Assembly (NCBI GenBank): GCA_024752435.1
Contig: CP103021.1
Span: forward strand, 1,054,001-1,118,000
Origin: Allantophomopsis cytisporea
Lineage: Eukaryota > Ascomycota > Leotiomycetes > Phacidiales > Phacidiaceae
Direction: 5' to 3'
Length of the DNA: 64,000 nt
In this document: positions 10,172 to 22,195 of the stretch, in pieces
How the letters are laid out: the number at the start of each line of letters is the position of its first letter
How positions within the stretch are numbered: the first letter of the stretch is position 1
Position numbers and translations under genes: made by a program
Notes under the pieces: generated by a model
Seen by the model: only the letters and a program-made list of their open reading frames with translations
What the model was told of the DNA's origin: nothing
Databases searched by the model: none

Positions 10172-11713
10172 GATGTCTTCACCTCTTTAGAAACAAACCA
10201 TCAAACGATTAAACATGCAATTGAAAAGTCAACTCAGTTTCTTATCTTCCCAAGAACCTACCATCAAGGCACCCAAAGGTATTTTATGTTCTCCGCGCCC
10301 TTTAGCGTTGACCAAAGAGTGATGCCAATAATGACGCCCCAGTCAGCAGCCGTTAGCAATAAGGTCACGGTTATGATGCATTCGGATCAGGACATGCGGA
10401 TTATATGCAGATTGAAGTATAAAAGTGTGAAGTCGATGCTGGGAAGTAAAGCCTAAGCTATCTGAGGTGAGATTCAGTAAACGTTGACTAGCGTCCTACC
10501 ACATATGCTGATGTACCTAAACAGCACGGACGACGCAACTACTGAAAGCAGCCACTATGAGGAAATAGAAAACTGCGGAAAAGTAGCAGCTCTTCAACTG
10601 CGGAGAATTGCAATGTAATATAATAAAATGCTGGCACTTCCTAATTAGGAACTGTTCACTTTTAATGCGGAATTAATCGTACTACTACTACTATTGCTAC
10701 TACTACTTTTACCTAATGTACATAATCCAACACACCCTCTACAGGCACACCTATAAAGGTAATTTTTGGAAAACTCTAAGCTGTTAAACCAACTTTCGGC
10801 AGACCTGAATTGGCAGGGGTTTAGTGAATCCGTCGGCAGCTACTTCAACTACATGGGCATACTCGCGTGAAATCCTTCTCGCAAGAGCCATATTACGAGT
10901 TCAGTGCCATTGTGCGTCAAACGTGCTTCGTAATTACATTGAGGCGATTACGGATCCTAAAACCAATTCTAAGAAGTGGTATTCTCACCCCCCTTTTTTT
11001 TGTTTTGTTTTTTTTGGTAATAATCCGTGTAGTATGAATAATGTCGGCATGTAGCAGTACGCAAGTAACCAATCAGTCATAATACAACTCCCAACAGAAA
11101 CCAATCAAGTTGCCGTATTACTATGACACTGTTGATCTACCCACCCGTCGCTATGAAATCCCGTAAATCATGCATCATTATGATATACGTATGAGCTATC
11201 GTAAATTTGCTCATAGCGCTATTCGTGTCAATTCCATTTAAGAATTGACTTTTCTCAGGCCAGTGCATATACCAAACAAGCTTTCTACCCACCCACAAGG
11301 CCAATTTGATACTTTAGAGTAAGCGCTTGCTTTTTGGTCACAGGATGGGTAATTTTCGTACTCAACAGAAATACGTCTGAGTTAGTTTGGCTCACAAATT
11401 ACAAGTTACAATAATGCTGAACAATATATTATCGTTTGATCTCACGTCAGATCTGTAGCTTGACACTTATGAATGTGATTGAGAATTGATGAATTCCAGC
11501 GAAGTTAGAGTAGCAAAATGATGTGAACTCCTCTTAATGGTTATGCAGAGCAATGTGCGATGACACGCATGAGTCTTTTGTATATGTAAAACTCCCTTAT
11601 GCTCCTTTTCCTTTCCTTACAAATGATATAAGCGCTCCAAAAACATGCAACATGCAAGACTACATACGATTTATGATTGAGCTATTTTCGTGGAGATCCA
11701 GTCCGTGATCAAC
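10172..11713. other. Intergenic region
   Basis: No gene found. It includes the promoter of the adenylation gene, an imperfect CTA/ACT trinucleotide tract at about 10678-10707 and a T-rich run near 10990-11015. It ends at the 3' end of the PARP gene on the minus strand. Confidence 0.7.
10678..10707. repeat. ACT trinucleotide microsatellite
   Basis: Imperfect run of (ACT/CTA) units with one TTG interruption, in noncoding AT-rich DNA. Confidence 0.85.
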
Positions 11714-14456
11714 TCAACGTATGTCGACACGGAAGAGATAGCGTAACCGAATCTGAGCAACATCGTAACAAATGAACTCATTGTACTGTAAATAAGCTCC
11801 GGAAACTTGGGTATCCGCAGGCTGTACCGTTGTATCTGGCTGCAGAGAACAAAGTCAGTTGTGTTCAAGTGATAAAGAACTACAAGATCACACGTACCAT
11901 CTTCACACCCTTCAAGGATTCATGGACAAATGCTGCATCCTTCCATTTTGGTGGTGCCAATCTACCCTTACCAAAGGTTGCGATATGGCCATTCTTGATA
12001 GCATCCGTAGATGCGGTGTAGCTGGAACTTGTGAGCTCCCACATTGGATATCCAAGTTCAGCATCACACAGGAGTAACAATCCAGTATTTCCTGAAGCAT
12101 GGTAATGTGTATATCCAGCTGATTTGGATGACATGTCAGCGAGATAGACTCCTTTTCCCTATCGTTGAGTTAGCGTCTTCGAACTTTTGGGATGAACGTC
12201 AAGCAAACTCACAAACATATAACCCGTACTTGGCGCTTCAGGCGGTGCAATACGAAGTCCCTAGTAACAATTAGCATACATGTTATATAAAGATCAAGAA
12301 CAAGATCTGTCCAAGCTTACCTGTGACAAGATTCCACCAAAATTGGTCGCACGAGAGCCATGCCAGAGGAGACGACGTTCTCCACCTTGAATTTTAGCGT
12401 ACTGAGACTTCTCAAATCTATCATTCTCTCCCTGACGTTCGATGCGGTAGATATCGAGAATCTGAACATAAAAGGTTAGTTATGAGCTACATGAAAACCA
12501 ATGTAAATCGAACCTTAAAATTCATATAGTGAGTCGGGCCCTTTGTTTCCATCATGTATGCCTCCAAATGTTTGTATTCATCTGATGCGTGATCCACTAT
12601 TGACCGTTAGAAAAGGTGCTTTTCCCTCATTCGGATTCATATGCAGTCAGCTTGTCAGAAAAAGCTGTTTTGATGATATGCTAATACTGCAACAAAGTTT
12701 GAGGGGAACCCTCCACACCCAATCAAAGCTGGGTACCAAATATTTTTGGGGAGGGGTATATAGTTGGGACTTACAGGTTGTCATCTCATTCATACCAAGT
12801 CCCATGTACTGGCGATCGAGCGGGTGCATCGTATCACCGGTTGTATCCTTATCAGCCTCCTTCATAAGTGCAGTTGCAATACTCATTTCACTCAATGAAT
12901 CCAACAGCTCGATCTCCTTCTTGAGGCGTACCTCATCCGAAATGACAGGAGGACGGTTGCGACCAAAAACATGAGGAATGACTGTATAATATTGGTTGGA
13001 GAATTCTTCAAGTGCCTCTGCATAAGTCAAGCTGTGTCTCTCTTGCGCTATCGTAGGTGTCCGAAACAGCTCCGAGAGCTCTTTGAGGGCTGTAAGGCCC
13101 TGATTGATAGTGCGCTTGCTCAACTTTCCCAAAGGAAGCTTCTTTGCATCATATGACATGTCGGCCATAGCAGATTGGAAAAAGCCCTGGTTAAAGATAA
13201 GCTGCATGAGTTCCTGCACTCCAGTGTCTAGCTTGCTCTCGACGACCTCCAGCTTTGAGTTTTGGTGGCTGCCAGATTCAGCAACTTCTTTATCCTTGGC
13301 ATCATCATCGTCATCATCGCTATCTGGCTCGTAGTTTCGCTCAATAAAGGTGTATTTCCCCTTCTTGGGCTGCTGCAGACGATCGTTCCATGATAATCCG
13401 CTCTTGGCCTTGAATTTGTCGTTGAAGATCTTCTTACATCCCTCAACTCCGCCACCATGAAGAGCGACCGATTGGCCTCGATCACCTACACGACCCCATC
13501 GGGTCCAAGTTACAAACTGGCTCCCAGAAGCCAACAACTGGATGCGGTAGAACTTGTTGTTGTTGTTGCCAGCATTGGTCTGATTCAAAGAAGCGTCCCA
13601 AATCATGCCATCGCCGTCAATGTATACGCTCCAATTACCAGGAGTGTCAAAACATTCATCTACTGGAACCACGAGTGTCTTCGAGGTTGCCTTCTGGCCA
13701 TTCTCTCTCTCTTTCTTGAGTTCCATATCAATCTTTATTTTGTCTTCGGAGTCTCCATTGGCCGCAGGAAGGTCAAGTTCATCATCATCTTCCTCCTTAG
13801 GCTCATCCTTGACTTTGGCTGCAGCTGCTCTTCGGGGTTGCTTCTTTGGAGGCTTGTCATCTTCCTCTTCACTTGGCTCGTCCTTGACCTTGGCGACAGT
13901 TCTTCCACGTTTCTTGGTTTCCGCCGGGGCTGGGGTTACTTTAGAATCATCCAGGGCGAGGTAATCCTTCTCCGGAAGTTTCTTTTTCTTCTCAATTGAA
14001 GAGAGTAGCCAGTCAATCTTGACTATTGAAATCGATGATGCTTCAGCTGCCTTGACTGTGGAACGATGAGTATTTTGGAACTTTTATCAATAACTGGCCA
14101 CTAGACACACACCTTTCGTTGATTTTGCGGCTGCATCCTTTTCACTCACGATCAAATGAGTACAACTATCAGTGACTTTGGTCAGACATCCCCCACCATT
14201 GTCGCTGATCAACGTGCCAAGATCGCCTATAAACTTGTCAGGATGATCAATTCATTTAGGGGACATATAAAATCCCAATGATAATCAAGAATTGGTCGTA
14301 ACATCCGATATTGACCGAAGTGAAAATAAATGCACGATAATTTCTAAGGATGGGAATCATCTGAAACACATTAAACGATAACAACATACCATGAGTGTAC
14401 CCAGGAAAAGTACCCGAAAGAGCTATAACACAATCTTTCAGGAATTTGGGCGCCAT
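11714..14456 (-). CDS. Poly(ADP-ribose) polymerase (BRCT-WGR-PARP)
   Basis: Eight exons on the minus strand: 14456-14390, 14226-14113, 14055-12775, 12596-12514, 12461-12321, 12260-12213, 12158-11898 and 11839-11714. They total 706 aa with consistent phases; introns are 52-178 nt. The product transfers ADP-ribose from NAD to proteins in response to DNA breaks in the nucleus. Seen: an N-terminal BRCT domain (about 5-90, VIALSGTFPGYTHG to KIDWLLSS); a Lys/acidic linker with repeated VKDEP/KEED; a WGR domain (RWGRVGDRGQ); a PARP regulatory helical domain; and the catalytic domain with the H-Y-E triad at His549 (LLWHGSR), Tyr594 (SKSAGYTHY) and Glu686 (YNEFICYD). There are no zinc fingers. BRCT-WGR-PARP is the usual filamentous-fungal layout (A. 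nidulans PrpA type). The start at MAPKF is chosen because BRCT begins directly after it. Confidence 0.95.
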
Positions 14457-15348
14457 TGTGAGAGGGTTCTTTGTACAATCCAATTGCAAGAAAGGAGGAA
14501 GTAGGGATCGAGCAGAACAAGAGCCGTCTTAGGTGGTTCAATTCGTCTTCAATTGGAGTAGAGTCTTTAAGCGTAGTTGGGGATTGAATAGCTTGCAATT
14601 GAGGAGAATGAGCAGAAGAAATCAATTGAATGAATATTGATAGTGAGTGAAGAGCGTGGGGATTTGTAGATGATTTAAAGCTGGATGAGAAGAGAAATGA
14701 TGCTCCGATTTATTGTACTGGTAGTAGGCACATAGGGTAGGTACACTCTCAGCCATGGTAGTCCGCCAGCAAAGCCCGGACTGGGTAGGGGCAACACGGA
14801 AAGCTAGGCAGCCATGGCCTCTCCGGTCTTCCTGAGCAGCCCGTTACAACACGATTTGATCACGCGTTCACGTGATGGTAAGCTAAGTTAGCTTTACTCT
14901 ATGATCTCCCCCTCGTTCGCCATAGAAGAATGCGATTGTTGCCTTCCATGATGCATTTGCGGAGATAGAGGCGTATTTTTGACATGCAAAAGATGCTGCA
15001 CATCGATGAGGATCAGCAGGCAACAAGCGCTATCGTCACAGAGCACAGATCAAGGTACGGTCATGTTGCGGGAGCTGCCTGTTCACACTCTATTTCAAGC
15101 ATAAGTCATAACTAGTTCTAAATAATGCGTGAAAGAAACCTCATTTACTTTGACTGAGCTTGTGAGCCGCTTTCATGCTGGCCCCTTTAGCTATTTAGCT
15201 TGGCATATTTCCCGAAACGATTGAAGGATCACATATGTATATAGAGGAATCTCTTCACTAATATTGTAACAAATCATGAATCTATAGATCAGTTCCTATG
15301 ACTTTTGTCTAGTTCATCATGTGGTCGACAAAACGAGATCCCGATGCA
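14457..15348. other. Intergenic: PARP promoter and 5' flank of the DUF4246 pseudogene
   Basis: No gene seen. The PARP-proximal half is mixed in composition and contains the MCB/E-box pair. The distal half is AT-rich. Confidence 0.65.
14862..14874. promoter_or_regulatory. MCB (ACGCGT) next to an E-box (CACGTG), upstream of PARP
   Basis: ACGCGT at 14862-14867 is followed at once by CACGTG at 14869-14874, about 410 bp upstream of the PARP start codon. MCB sites bind MBF in yeasts and drive G1/S and DNA-damage genes, which would suit a DNA-repair enzyme. The motifs are seen; function is inferred. Confidence 0.35.
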
Positions 15349-17194
15349 TTCAGAATTCGTAGCTGACTTGCATAGAGTACGCCTGTACACTCTCCGCGGG
15401 CTCCGGATGATGGCTTTCGTGAGCACTGTGATGGACAAGCAAAACTGGGTATCCAAGCTTTTCGATGAAGCTACTACTTAAAAGTGGAAAGATGAGACCG
15501 TGATCTCGCCATTCTTAGACTTCTCCGAGAAAATGTTCCAGTGCCGCATAGATGAGCTACAATACAAAGCAAAGATGTGTGAAAAAAACTAGCCTCGTTA
15601 CTGTTTTCGACGCAGATGTAGCAAAGTCCGGTACTCTCGTCTCGGAGAAGCTCCGTCAGAATCTAATTGATGCTGTCAAGTCTTTAGAAAATGTCCCGGA
15701 AGTAAATAGAAAATCAACCTTATTTACGGTCTTTCAATCAAGTGAATGGAGATTGGCGGCTCATCTCCATACTGACAGAATTCTAGAAAATCAAAGATTG
15801 GCATCCAGGATCCAACGAAACGGTTCTCGACCTTGTACATCCATCTCTGTTTCCCCGAATTATACTTACATACGAGTCCTCACAGAAGGACAGACCACAA
15901 GCCTGGATGATTGTATAAGGAGATGTGGAGAGGGAGAGATCCTGTCCATCCTGGCAACAATAACTTTAAATACAGTGGAACCTTCCAATGGCTGCCATGT
16001 GAAGTTGATATTAGTGAGGAACAGCCACGGTAAGCTCTCAACTAAGCATAAACGGTCGGTACTAACGTTGTGGAGAATAATAAGTTATATCAACAATCTC
16101 CACCCCCAGAAACACCGAGATCTGTACCATGTGATTGAAGACTACCTTCGACTTTCAGTCCCACTCTGGAACCAACCGCTGACCCCTCTCCTGTCAAGAT
16201 ATTCCTCACTCACAGTCGAACGTATCAATACACTCACATGTGAAATACGTATTTCATCTAGATCATCCAAATGAAATGTCAGAATAAGTCACTCCACATC
16301 TAGGGGAAGACGATGACAGCGAAGCATGGAACGAAAGTTTCGATGCATGGAGAGACGAAATACTCGATAACATAGTTGTAAAACAGCCAGAACCAGAAAC
16401 GTTCTCTGAGAAACTCAATACCATTTCGAAAGGACAGGACGGCGCTCTCTACGAAGAGGGCACCCTTGAGCCTAAGAAAGAGAGGCGCATGTACTCGAGA
16501 TCCGAGAATGCTCACCGCGGACTACAAGTCATCGTCAAGTTGGCTGATATCGAGTTGACTCCCGAGAACCCCAAGTATGGAGGCGGTAGCTGGCACGTGG
16601 AAGGAGCACTCAACGAGCGAATTGTTGCAACATCATTGTACTACTACTCCACGGAAAATATCACCACGTCAACTCTGTCATTTCGTCAGGCCGGTGATGC
16701 AGATTTCGATGTTCACGAAGCGGAGCAGAACCAGCATGCGTGGTTAACACAGGTGTTTGGCTGCGAGAACCGTGGACATGCTGTGCAGACTCTTAGAGCT
16801 ATTTCAACTATCCAGGGGAGACTGCTCACATTCCCTAATACTCTTCAGCATCGTGTTGACCCCATTTCGCTGTGTCGACCCAAGCAAACCGGGGCATCGT
16901 AAGTTTCTTGCGTTGTTCCTTATCGACCCTAACCATAGGGTCATTTCGACGGCTAGAGTTCCTTGTCAAAGGGCGGATTGGTGGGGAGAGCTCTTGATAA
17001 GTGAGAAGGACGGGAGACTAGTGAAGCTACATGTCGAGGTTTTGAACATGATCGTGGGGCATGTTGATGACTTCCCTATGTCGCTGGCAAAAGCTGAGAA
17101 GGTTAGGGAGTGCATTATAGAGGAGCGGTCTATTTTTAGTGCGCATATTTCCGACAACTTTTTCGAGTCGAAATTTTGTTTGTGTAAGCATTAG
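15349..17194 (+). pseudogene. DUF4246 family pseudogene
   Basis: Protein-level similarity to the fungal DUF4246 family can be followed from about 15349 to 17194 only by changing frame repeatedly. In order: an N-terminal piece ending at an in-frame TAA (15479-15481); a piece ELQYKAKM-like that needs a shift at an A7 run (about 15581-15587) to continue as DADVAKSGTLVSEKLRQ; a frame-1 piece DWHPGSNETVLDLVHPSLF (from 15796); a frame-3 piece RVLTEGQTTSLDDC; a frame-2 piece FQWLPCEVDIS; a frame-3 piece ISYINNLHPQKHRDLY; a long frame-1 piece from 16288 (LQVIVKLADIELTPENPKY, GGSWHVEGALNERIVA); and a final frame-2 piece from about 16880 (DPSKPGHRKFLALFLIDP) ending in FCLCKH and a stop. Several indels rather than introns separate the pieces, because none has proper splice sites. 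The function of DUF4246 is not known to me. A poor assembly could mimic one shift but hardly six. Confidence 0.88.
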
Positions 17195-17785
17195 ATTCGT
17201 GGCAAGTTTCGTTGCTTGATCGATGTTGGATATCAATGCTACTTTGTACATACCTCTCAACATAGTCCCTCACATTCTCGGGAATGGTTTTACAAAAGCA
17301 CCTTTTACACGTATCTTTGTCAATCATTTTCCTGTAGATTTCCAGAATTCTGTGTCTGCTATCGTTTTATCTTTCTAATGTTCTCAGGAGATGTTAAATC
17401 CACGAGAGATAGTGAAGCCGAGTGTTTGACATAACCATAGGACTGTCAGTAATTTGTGCGACGTTTGACCAGATCAATTGCTTTTGGATGTGGAGCCATG
17501 CTAGACATGAAAGCTCCTCATGAAAATTGAACCACCCTCAGAAATCTAGAAATTTATGGCAATTAAGCAGCCTCAAATAATATCAGTGGACCTTGATAAC
17601 CAAGTTTCTCGATTTCAATATAACATGGCTAGATTGTGATTGAGAAACAATTGACACAATTCGCATATAGAAAAAGATTTTTTTGGAGAACCTGCTCGCT
17701 GTGCCTGCTGTTTACCGGCTACAAAGATATTATGATTATCCTTCAATAGCCAAGGCCCTCAAACAATGACATATTGTTTTGCACC
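17195..17785. other. Intergenic region
   Basis: AT-rich DNA between the DUF4246 relic and the 3' end of the promethin-like gene. No gene seen. Confidence 0.7.
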
Positions 17786-18351
17786 TCAAACCAACTTTGG
17801 ATCAATTGGCTCCTCGACCCTAGCCTCAACGTCCCCATACCCATTCCCAGTCTTATTCACAACCATAGTCTTTCCATTTGGCATCTGCACCCCCACATTC
17901 CCCCGCACACTGACCGGGATAATGTTATATGCCCACCTAGTAGCGAAGAACGAGCTGACCGCCCATATCCAGATAAGGATTCCAATTGACACAGTGATAA
18001 ACAGTGTAGGGAGTAACAAGAGCAGCGCGACACCGACCCAGAACGCAATAAACAGAACAGCAGTTCCCAAGGCGAACACGATGGTAGAAACGGTGAAGCA
18101 TAGGAACATGCCGATGAACAGGGCCGATAGTATGAATTGGATGGCTAGGAAAGCCTGTATAACCGCACGTTAGAGTTGGATCGAGTGCAGGGTGCCATGT
18201 AACTTACCGTCAACAGTGGCTTCTCGTTCGCAAAGGTGCTGACATCGTTGTAGACTTGCTGGCGCGAGGACGGCGAGATCACTTTGTCCAAAAGGTTCTG
18301 GCCGGTCGCGAAGAGCTTCGAAGAGCGCTCGCGGACTTGGAACGCGGTCAT
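17786..18351 (-). CDS. Promethin/LDO-like lipid-droplet assembly membrane protein
   Basis: Exons (minus) 18351-18208 and 18154-17786 with a 53-nt phase-0 intron (GTAAGT donor, TATACAG acceptor) give 170 aa. Residues 1-48 are a short amphipathic N-terminus (FATGQNLLDKVISPSSRQ). It is followed by a long hydrophobic region (about 49-125) of closely spaced membrane segments rich in Leu, Ile, Val and Phe, including LLLLLPTLFITVSIGILIW, then a polar tail with charged residues. This arrangement matches the promethin (LDAF1/yeast Ldo) family, which works with seipin at ER-lipid-droplet contacts. The family call rests on layout and pattern; another small ER membrane family is possible. It is divergently placed from the DUF924 gene across 619 bp. 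Confidence 0.7.
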
Positions 18352-18970
18352 ATTGAGGCGCTTTGTTTGATTGGGATTTTGATCTTCGTGATATCAGGAG
18401 ACGTCGTCAGTGTATTTTGTTCGTGTGCTTTCAAGTAGCCTTCCCAAATAGCCTTGTCAATTATTCGGATGTTTCAGCAATGCAGCTCAGTTGATTAAGC
18501 AGTTACTTCAGTGCAGATTTTCTGTCCGTTACAATTCAAAGCTGAGAGACGTGGAAGAACAAAATTGTTGTACAATACATAAATCTAAACTTGGAATGTT
18601 GGCAAGCGGTGACGCACACTGCATAGCTCATCGCATGTGATAAGTGCCGCGCTTGGTTACTGAGATCGCGAAGTCACGTGTACGTAATGTCCCATGCCTA
18701 CCTATCATTGTAGCTTCGAAAGCTTCTCAGCTACACCTGTAAGTACCATACATGAGTCGTGCATGGTATCGGAAACTACTTCATTTGCTGGCATGTTGTT
18801 TATTGATTGGAAATCATGAGCTGACCAACGTGAAATATCACAGTCGGAGGTCGGTGCTTCCTACTATCAAAATGTCTCCGAGAAGACGGCTTCAATCATT
18901 ATAGACTACCGGAAGTAGCTTGAATGCACAATAGTATCTAACCAAAAATTAAAGGAAAGACAGCCATACA
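18352..18970. promoter_or_regulatory. Shared intergenic promoter region with a CACGTG site
   Basis: A 619-bp divergent spacer between the promethin-like gene and the DUF924 gene. An E-box CACGTG lies at 18675-18680. No gene is seen. Use as a bidirectional promoter is inferred from the gene orientation only. Confidence 0.45.
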
Positions 18971-19687
18971 ATGATAAATCAAAAGTTGCAGATAATCTCA
19001 ACCATAGTCACTGCGATAGCAACAGTATATTATCTCATAGACCTACCTTCATCTCTCTCCAAGCTTCCCATTGACACTGTCGAGATGGATTCCAAGTCCG
19101 CCGAGGCAATTCTCAATTTCTGGTTCAACCCGTCCCTCACAACCCAAAGATGGTACATGGCAGACGTTGCCTTCGACAATGCCATCAGGACTGAATTCGG
19201 TGCTCTACACACCCAACTCTCATTCCCGAACAAATTCAAGTTCGTCCCCTCAGCAGGTCCCAAGGTTGCTCTGGCAGCAATTATCTTGTTAGATCAATTC
19301 TCACGCAATATGTATCGAGGTTCACCCAAATCATATGAGAACGATCCCATCGCGCGCGAGATTGCTGAGAAGTGCATTGCGAGGGACTGGGACCGCGAGT
19401 TGAAACATTTCGAGAAAGCGTTTATGTATATGCCCTTCATGCACGCCGAGGATATCTCCGCTCAAACGATGGGTTTGGTGCTGAGCAGAGATCTAGCTGA
19501 GAAGGCGCCGGATGATATAAAAGAGACCGCGGCGATGGGGTTGAAGTTTGCGAAGGCTCATTATAAGACCATTGAAAAGTTTGGCAGGTTTCCCGCAAGG
19601 AATGAAGCGCTTGGGAGACAAAGTACGGAGGAGGAGAAGAGGTTGGTGGCGGAAGGGAAAGGAGGCTTTGTTTATGATGAGGAGTAG
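18971..19687 (+). CDS. DUF924 family protein
   Basis: Single exon, 238 aa. The DUF924 signature is clear from about residue 44: AILNFWF, then RWYMADVAFDNAIR, IILLDQFSRNMYRG, AFMYMPFMHAEDISAQ, and a C-terminal KFGRFPARNEALGR. This is a helical TPR-like fold conserved in bacteria and fungi, with no settled biochemical role that I know. The first 38 residues contain a hydrophobic stretch (ISTIVTAIATVYYLIDL) that could be a membrane anchor or targeting region. Alternatively translation starts at Met39 (19085), directly before the conserved domain. Both starts are open. Confidence 0.88.
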   Translation: MINQKLQIISTIVTAIATVYYLIDLPSSLSKLPIDTVEMDSKSAEAILNFWFNPSLTTQRWYMADVAFDNAIRTEFGALHTQLSFPNKFKFVPSAGPKVALAAIILLDQFSRNMYRGSPKSYENDPIAREIAEKCIARDWDRELKHFEKAFMYMPFMHAEDISAQTMGLVLSRDLAEKAPDDIKETAAMGLKFAKAHYKTIEKFGRFPARNEALGRQSTEEEKRLVAEGKGGFVYDEE

Positions 19688-20025
19688 GATGTTGGACTTT
19701 TATCGTTTGTAAACAAGCCGATTGGTTGAGAAGACGCAGGATTGACAGCAGAAGAGAGTGTGAGACATAAGGTCAAATGACCTCGCTATAAATTGTATCA
19801 TATGTATTAATTTGTGGTGCCAAATGGTATCATGAACGGAAATATATGCTCATAGAACCTAAAGTGGTAGTTCTCTTGATCACACTACGAAATAAGTCCG
19901 ATGGATATATGTGTGAGTGTGGCACATGAAGCCGTCGGTAACCAGGACAACAGCTTTCTTCCACGTAGTATGATGGCCGTAATCAGAAAAGTATAAAAAG
20001 GGCCATAACAGCTAGAGCTACATAT
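19688..20025. other. Intergenic region with TATA box
   Basis: 3' flank of the DUF924 gene and promoter of the next small ORF. TATAAAAAG at 19992-20000 is a good TATA element. Nothing else is seen. Confidence 0.55.
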
Positions 20026-20082
20026 ATGTTCATATCATCAACAAGATGTCCAATACCGCAAGACAAAAATACACATCTACAA

Positions 20083-20391
20083 ATGGCCATCTACACTTTC
20101 AGCCCATCTGAGTCTCTCCCGGCTAGTATCTTTAAGGCCCCCAACACGAAAGCCAAAGTGCAATTTGATCCTGAGGAGATCTTCGTTGATGCAACTCTCA
20201 TAGCTCCCACTTCCGATGGAGCCAACGACAACATTGAGGGAGAATCTGAGTCATGGAAAGTTATGGTGGTAAATGTACCCACACAGAGGTTATCGCCGTC
20301 CGACCTTCCACCGCGTACATTCTTACATTTGACGAAGGGGGAGTTGGGGAAGCATTTGGGAACTTTTGAATTGGAATTGGAAAGATCTTGA
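20083..20391 (+). CDS. Small orphan protein (hypothetical)
   Basis: An open frame of 102 aa from the ATG at 20083; an upstream in-frame ATG at 20026 would add 19 residues. The TATA element at 19992 places transcription start near 20025, so the inner ATG is more likely. A 21-codon frame starting at 20046 would overlap the start as a uORF. The protein is soluble, with no transmembrane or signal segment and a normal residue mix (FSPSESLPASIFKAP, VMVVNVPTQRLSPSDLPP). I do not recognize a family. Confidence 0.45.
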   Translation: MAIYTFSPSESLPASIFKAPNTKAKVQFDPEEIFVDATLIAPTSDGANDNIEGESESWKVMVVNVPTQRLSPSDLPPRTFLHLTKGELGKHLGTFELELERS

Positions 20392-22195
20392 GTGTTCTAG
20401 AGAATGGGGAGTTTGGGGCCTTGGGCTTGCTTCGTCATCTATGTATGTTCGAAATGCGAAGTAGGACATAGGGATGATATCGATGATAAAGCGCGGCTGA
20501 ATAAAGCCAGATAGTTGGAAGTAGATCCTTGAATGTCCAGTGACTGAAATGTTTTGCGAGATGCTTCATTTTGTGTGACTCTTCTGCCCATGATAGTATA
20601 TACATAGAAACGGAGTATATGGAGTTCCAATGTTCATCGATTATATCTGTAAAGATGACAACATTTGCGGCTGACATACAAAATGCCTTGCCACTTCACC
20701 CGCATCCACCCCCCACCAAAGATCGACAGCTTCTCCGCAAAAAGATGATTGACTGCCACACATGCTTACATGCGCATATATCGAAAACTCATCCTTTTCT
20801 CGGGTTTCCATGTGTCATACGTCCCGGGTATTTGTGTTTCAACAATAAATAGTCTACTTTGGTACCCGGACATGTTTGTCCGATGAATCTTACTTGACGT
20901 TTTGAGGCGTGTATCGTAGATGCAGGAACACCCCTGATGCATCGAATCCGTTGGAATTGAAAATCCTTTGATTTCTGTATTACATTGCGGAGCTCTTGGA
21001 CACGCACGTTCTCGTTGACTATTAGCTGCTGTCCATCCACGTTCTCTATATTGTGTCAATAGAGAAGAGCCTGGTGCTGCGAATTCGCGCATTTGTCAGC
21101 TTCATTGCCTTTTATGCATATCATTTTTCCACCCAGATGGTCATCATCGGTATGCCTTTGCTCCGCTATCCCCTGAAGAGACTCTAAATTTGACATCTTT
21201 AGTGGCCTGGTCTGTCGGTTATTTCTGTATACTTAGTGGATTACTTGAATTGGACGTTTGAGGAAGAATTCAAAAGCAGTTTCTCAAGTGACGTTCACAG
21301 GGCTGAAGAGATGTATGAGGCTTGCATATTACCGATTAGTGTTCGTGGAGGAGCACTTGGAGTTGCACCAAACACTTATGACGAGAGGTATTAGTTCGTA
21401 ATCGTAATTTCTCTGCAGCGGTTCAGTGCCATTGATTATTCATAAAACACATACGAGCTGATCTACACAATGCCAAGCCAACGTTGTAGTTATCCTTGAT
21501 ACCTTGTTTGGGCCATTGTTCAATTCTAATGGGAGCCATTCTCGTCTTACAACGTTTGCGATATGTACGGCTTTTCCCCAATGTAGAATGCAGGCAGATT
21601 AAATTATTTTATTAAAGCCGTTTCACCAACATCCTCATATAAGCCTAAAATGGTGTGCCTATGATGCCTATGGTGCCCAGGCATCGTCAAGAAAGAAGAA
21701 AAGCCATCAACTTACAGTGTTACCACTAATAACTAGCCCGCCAGGCAGCTCTTTGATAGCTCAATCTTACTTAAGGAATTCCTCGTAAGGAGGATCAGAC
21801 TTTCCTAGACCTCGAGTAATATGCATCGTAACATGCTACCAGAACCTCACCTGAAGTTGTTCAATGGGCTGTCGACAAATCTTAAAATCAGGCTGAGATA
21901 CGCCCAAGATGGTCATCTGTTCGTATCTGCAGATACTTATGAATACGTTCTTACCATGATTCGCAGACACTGTTGAGTTTATAGACTTTATGTTCTTGTT
22001 TTCGTATCCTCAGCTTTGTGCTACTTTCCTCAAATTCAAGAGGTAATCAATATAAAAGAACAGCCATTCTGGTCTTTCAAGATCGTGTCATCTTCAATCA
22101 CTACTCAACAGCAACTGATAAAGAACTCTCAGTCTGATTCCTAAGTCTCCTACTTTTGAATTTTAGTTAATCCAAACAAATCTAAGTCTTGCAAG
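20392..22195. other. Intergenic region, 1.8 kb
   Basis: No supported gene. Overlapping frames of 80-108 codons at 20435-21092 are on both strands and have no recognizable content. The last 150 bp form an A/C-rich leader for the secreted protein gene (CATCTTCAATCACTACTCAAC style). Confidence 0.6.
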
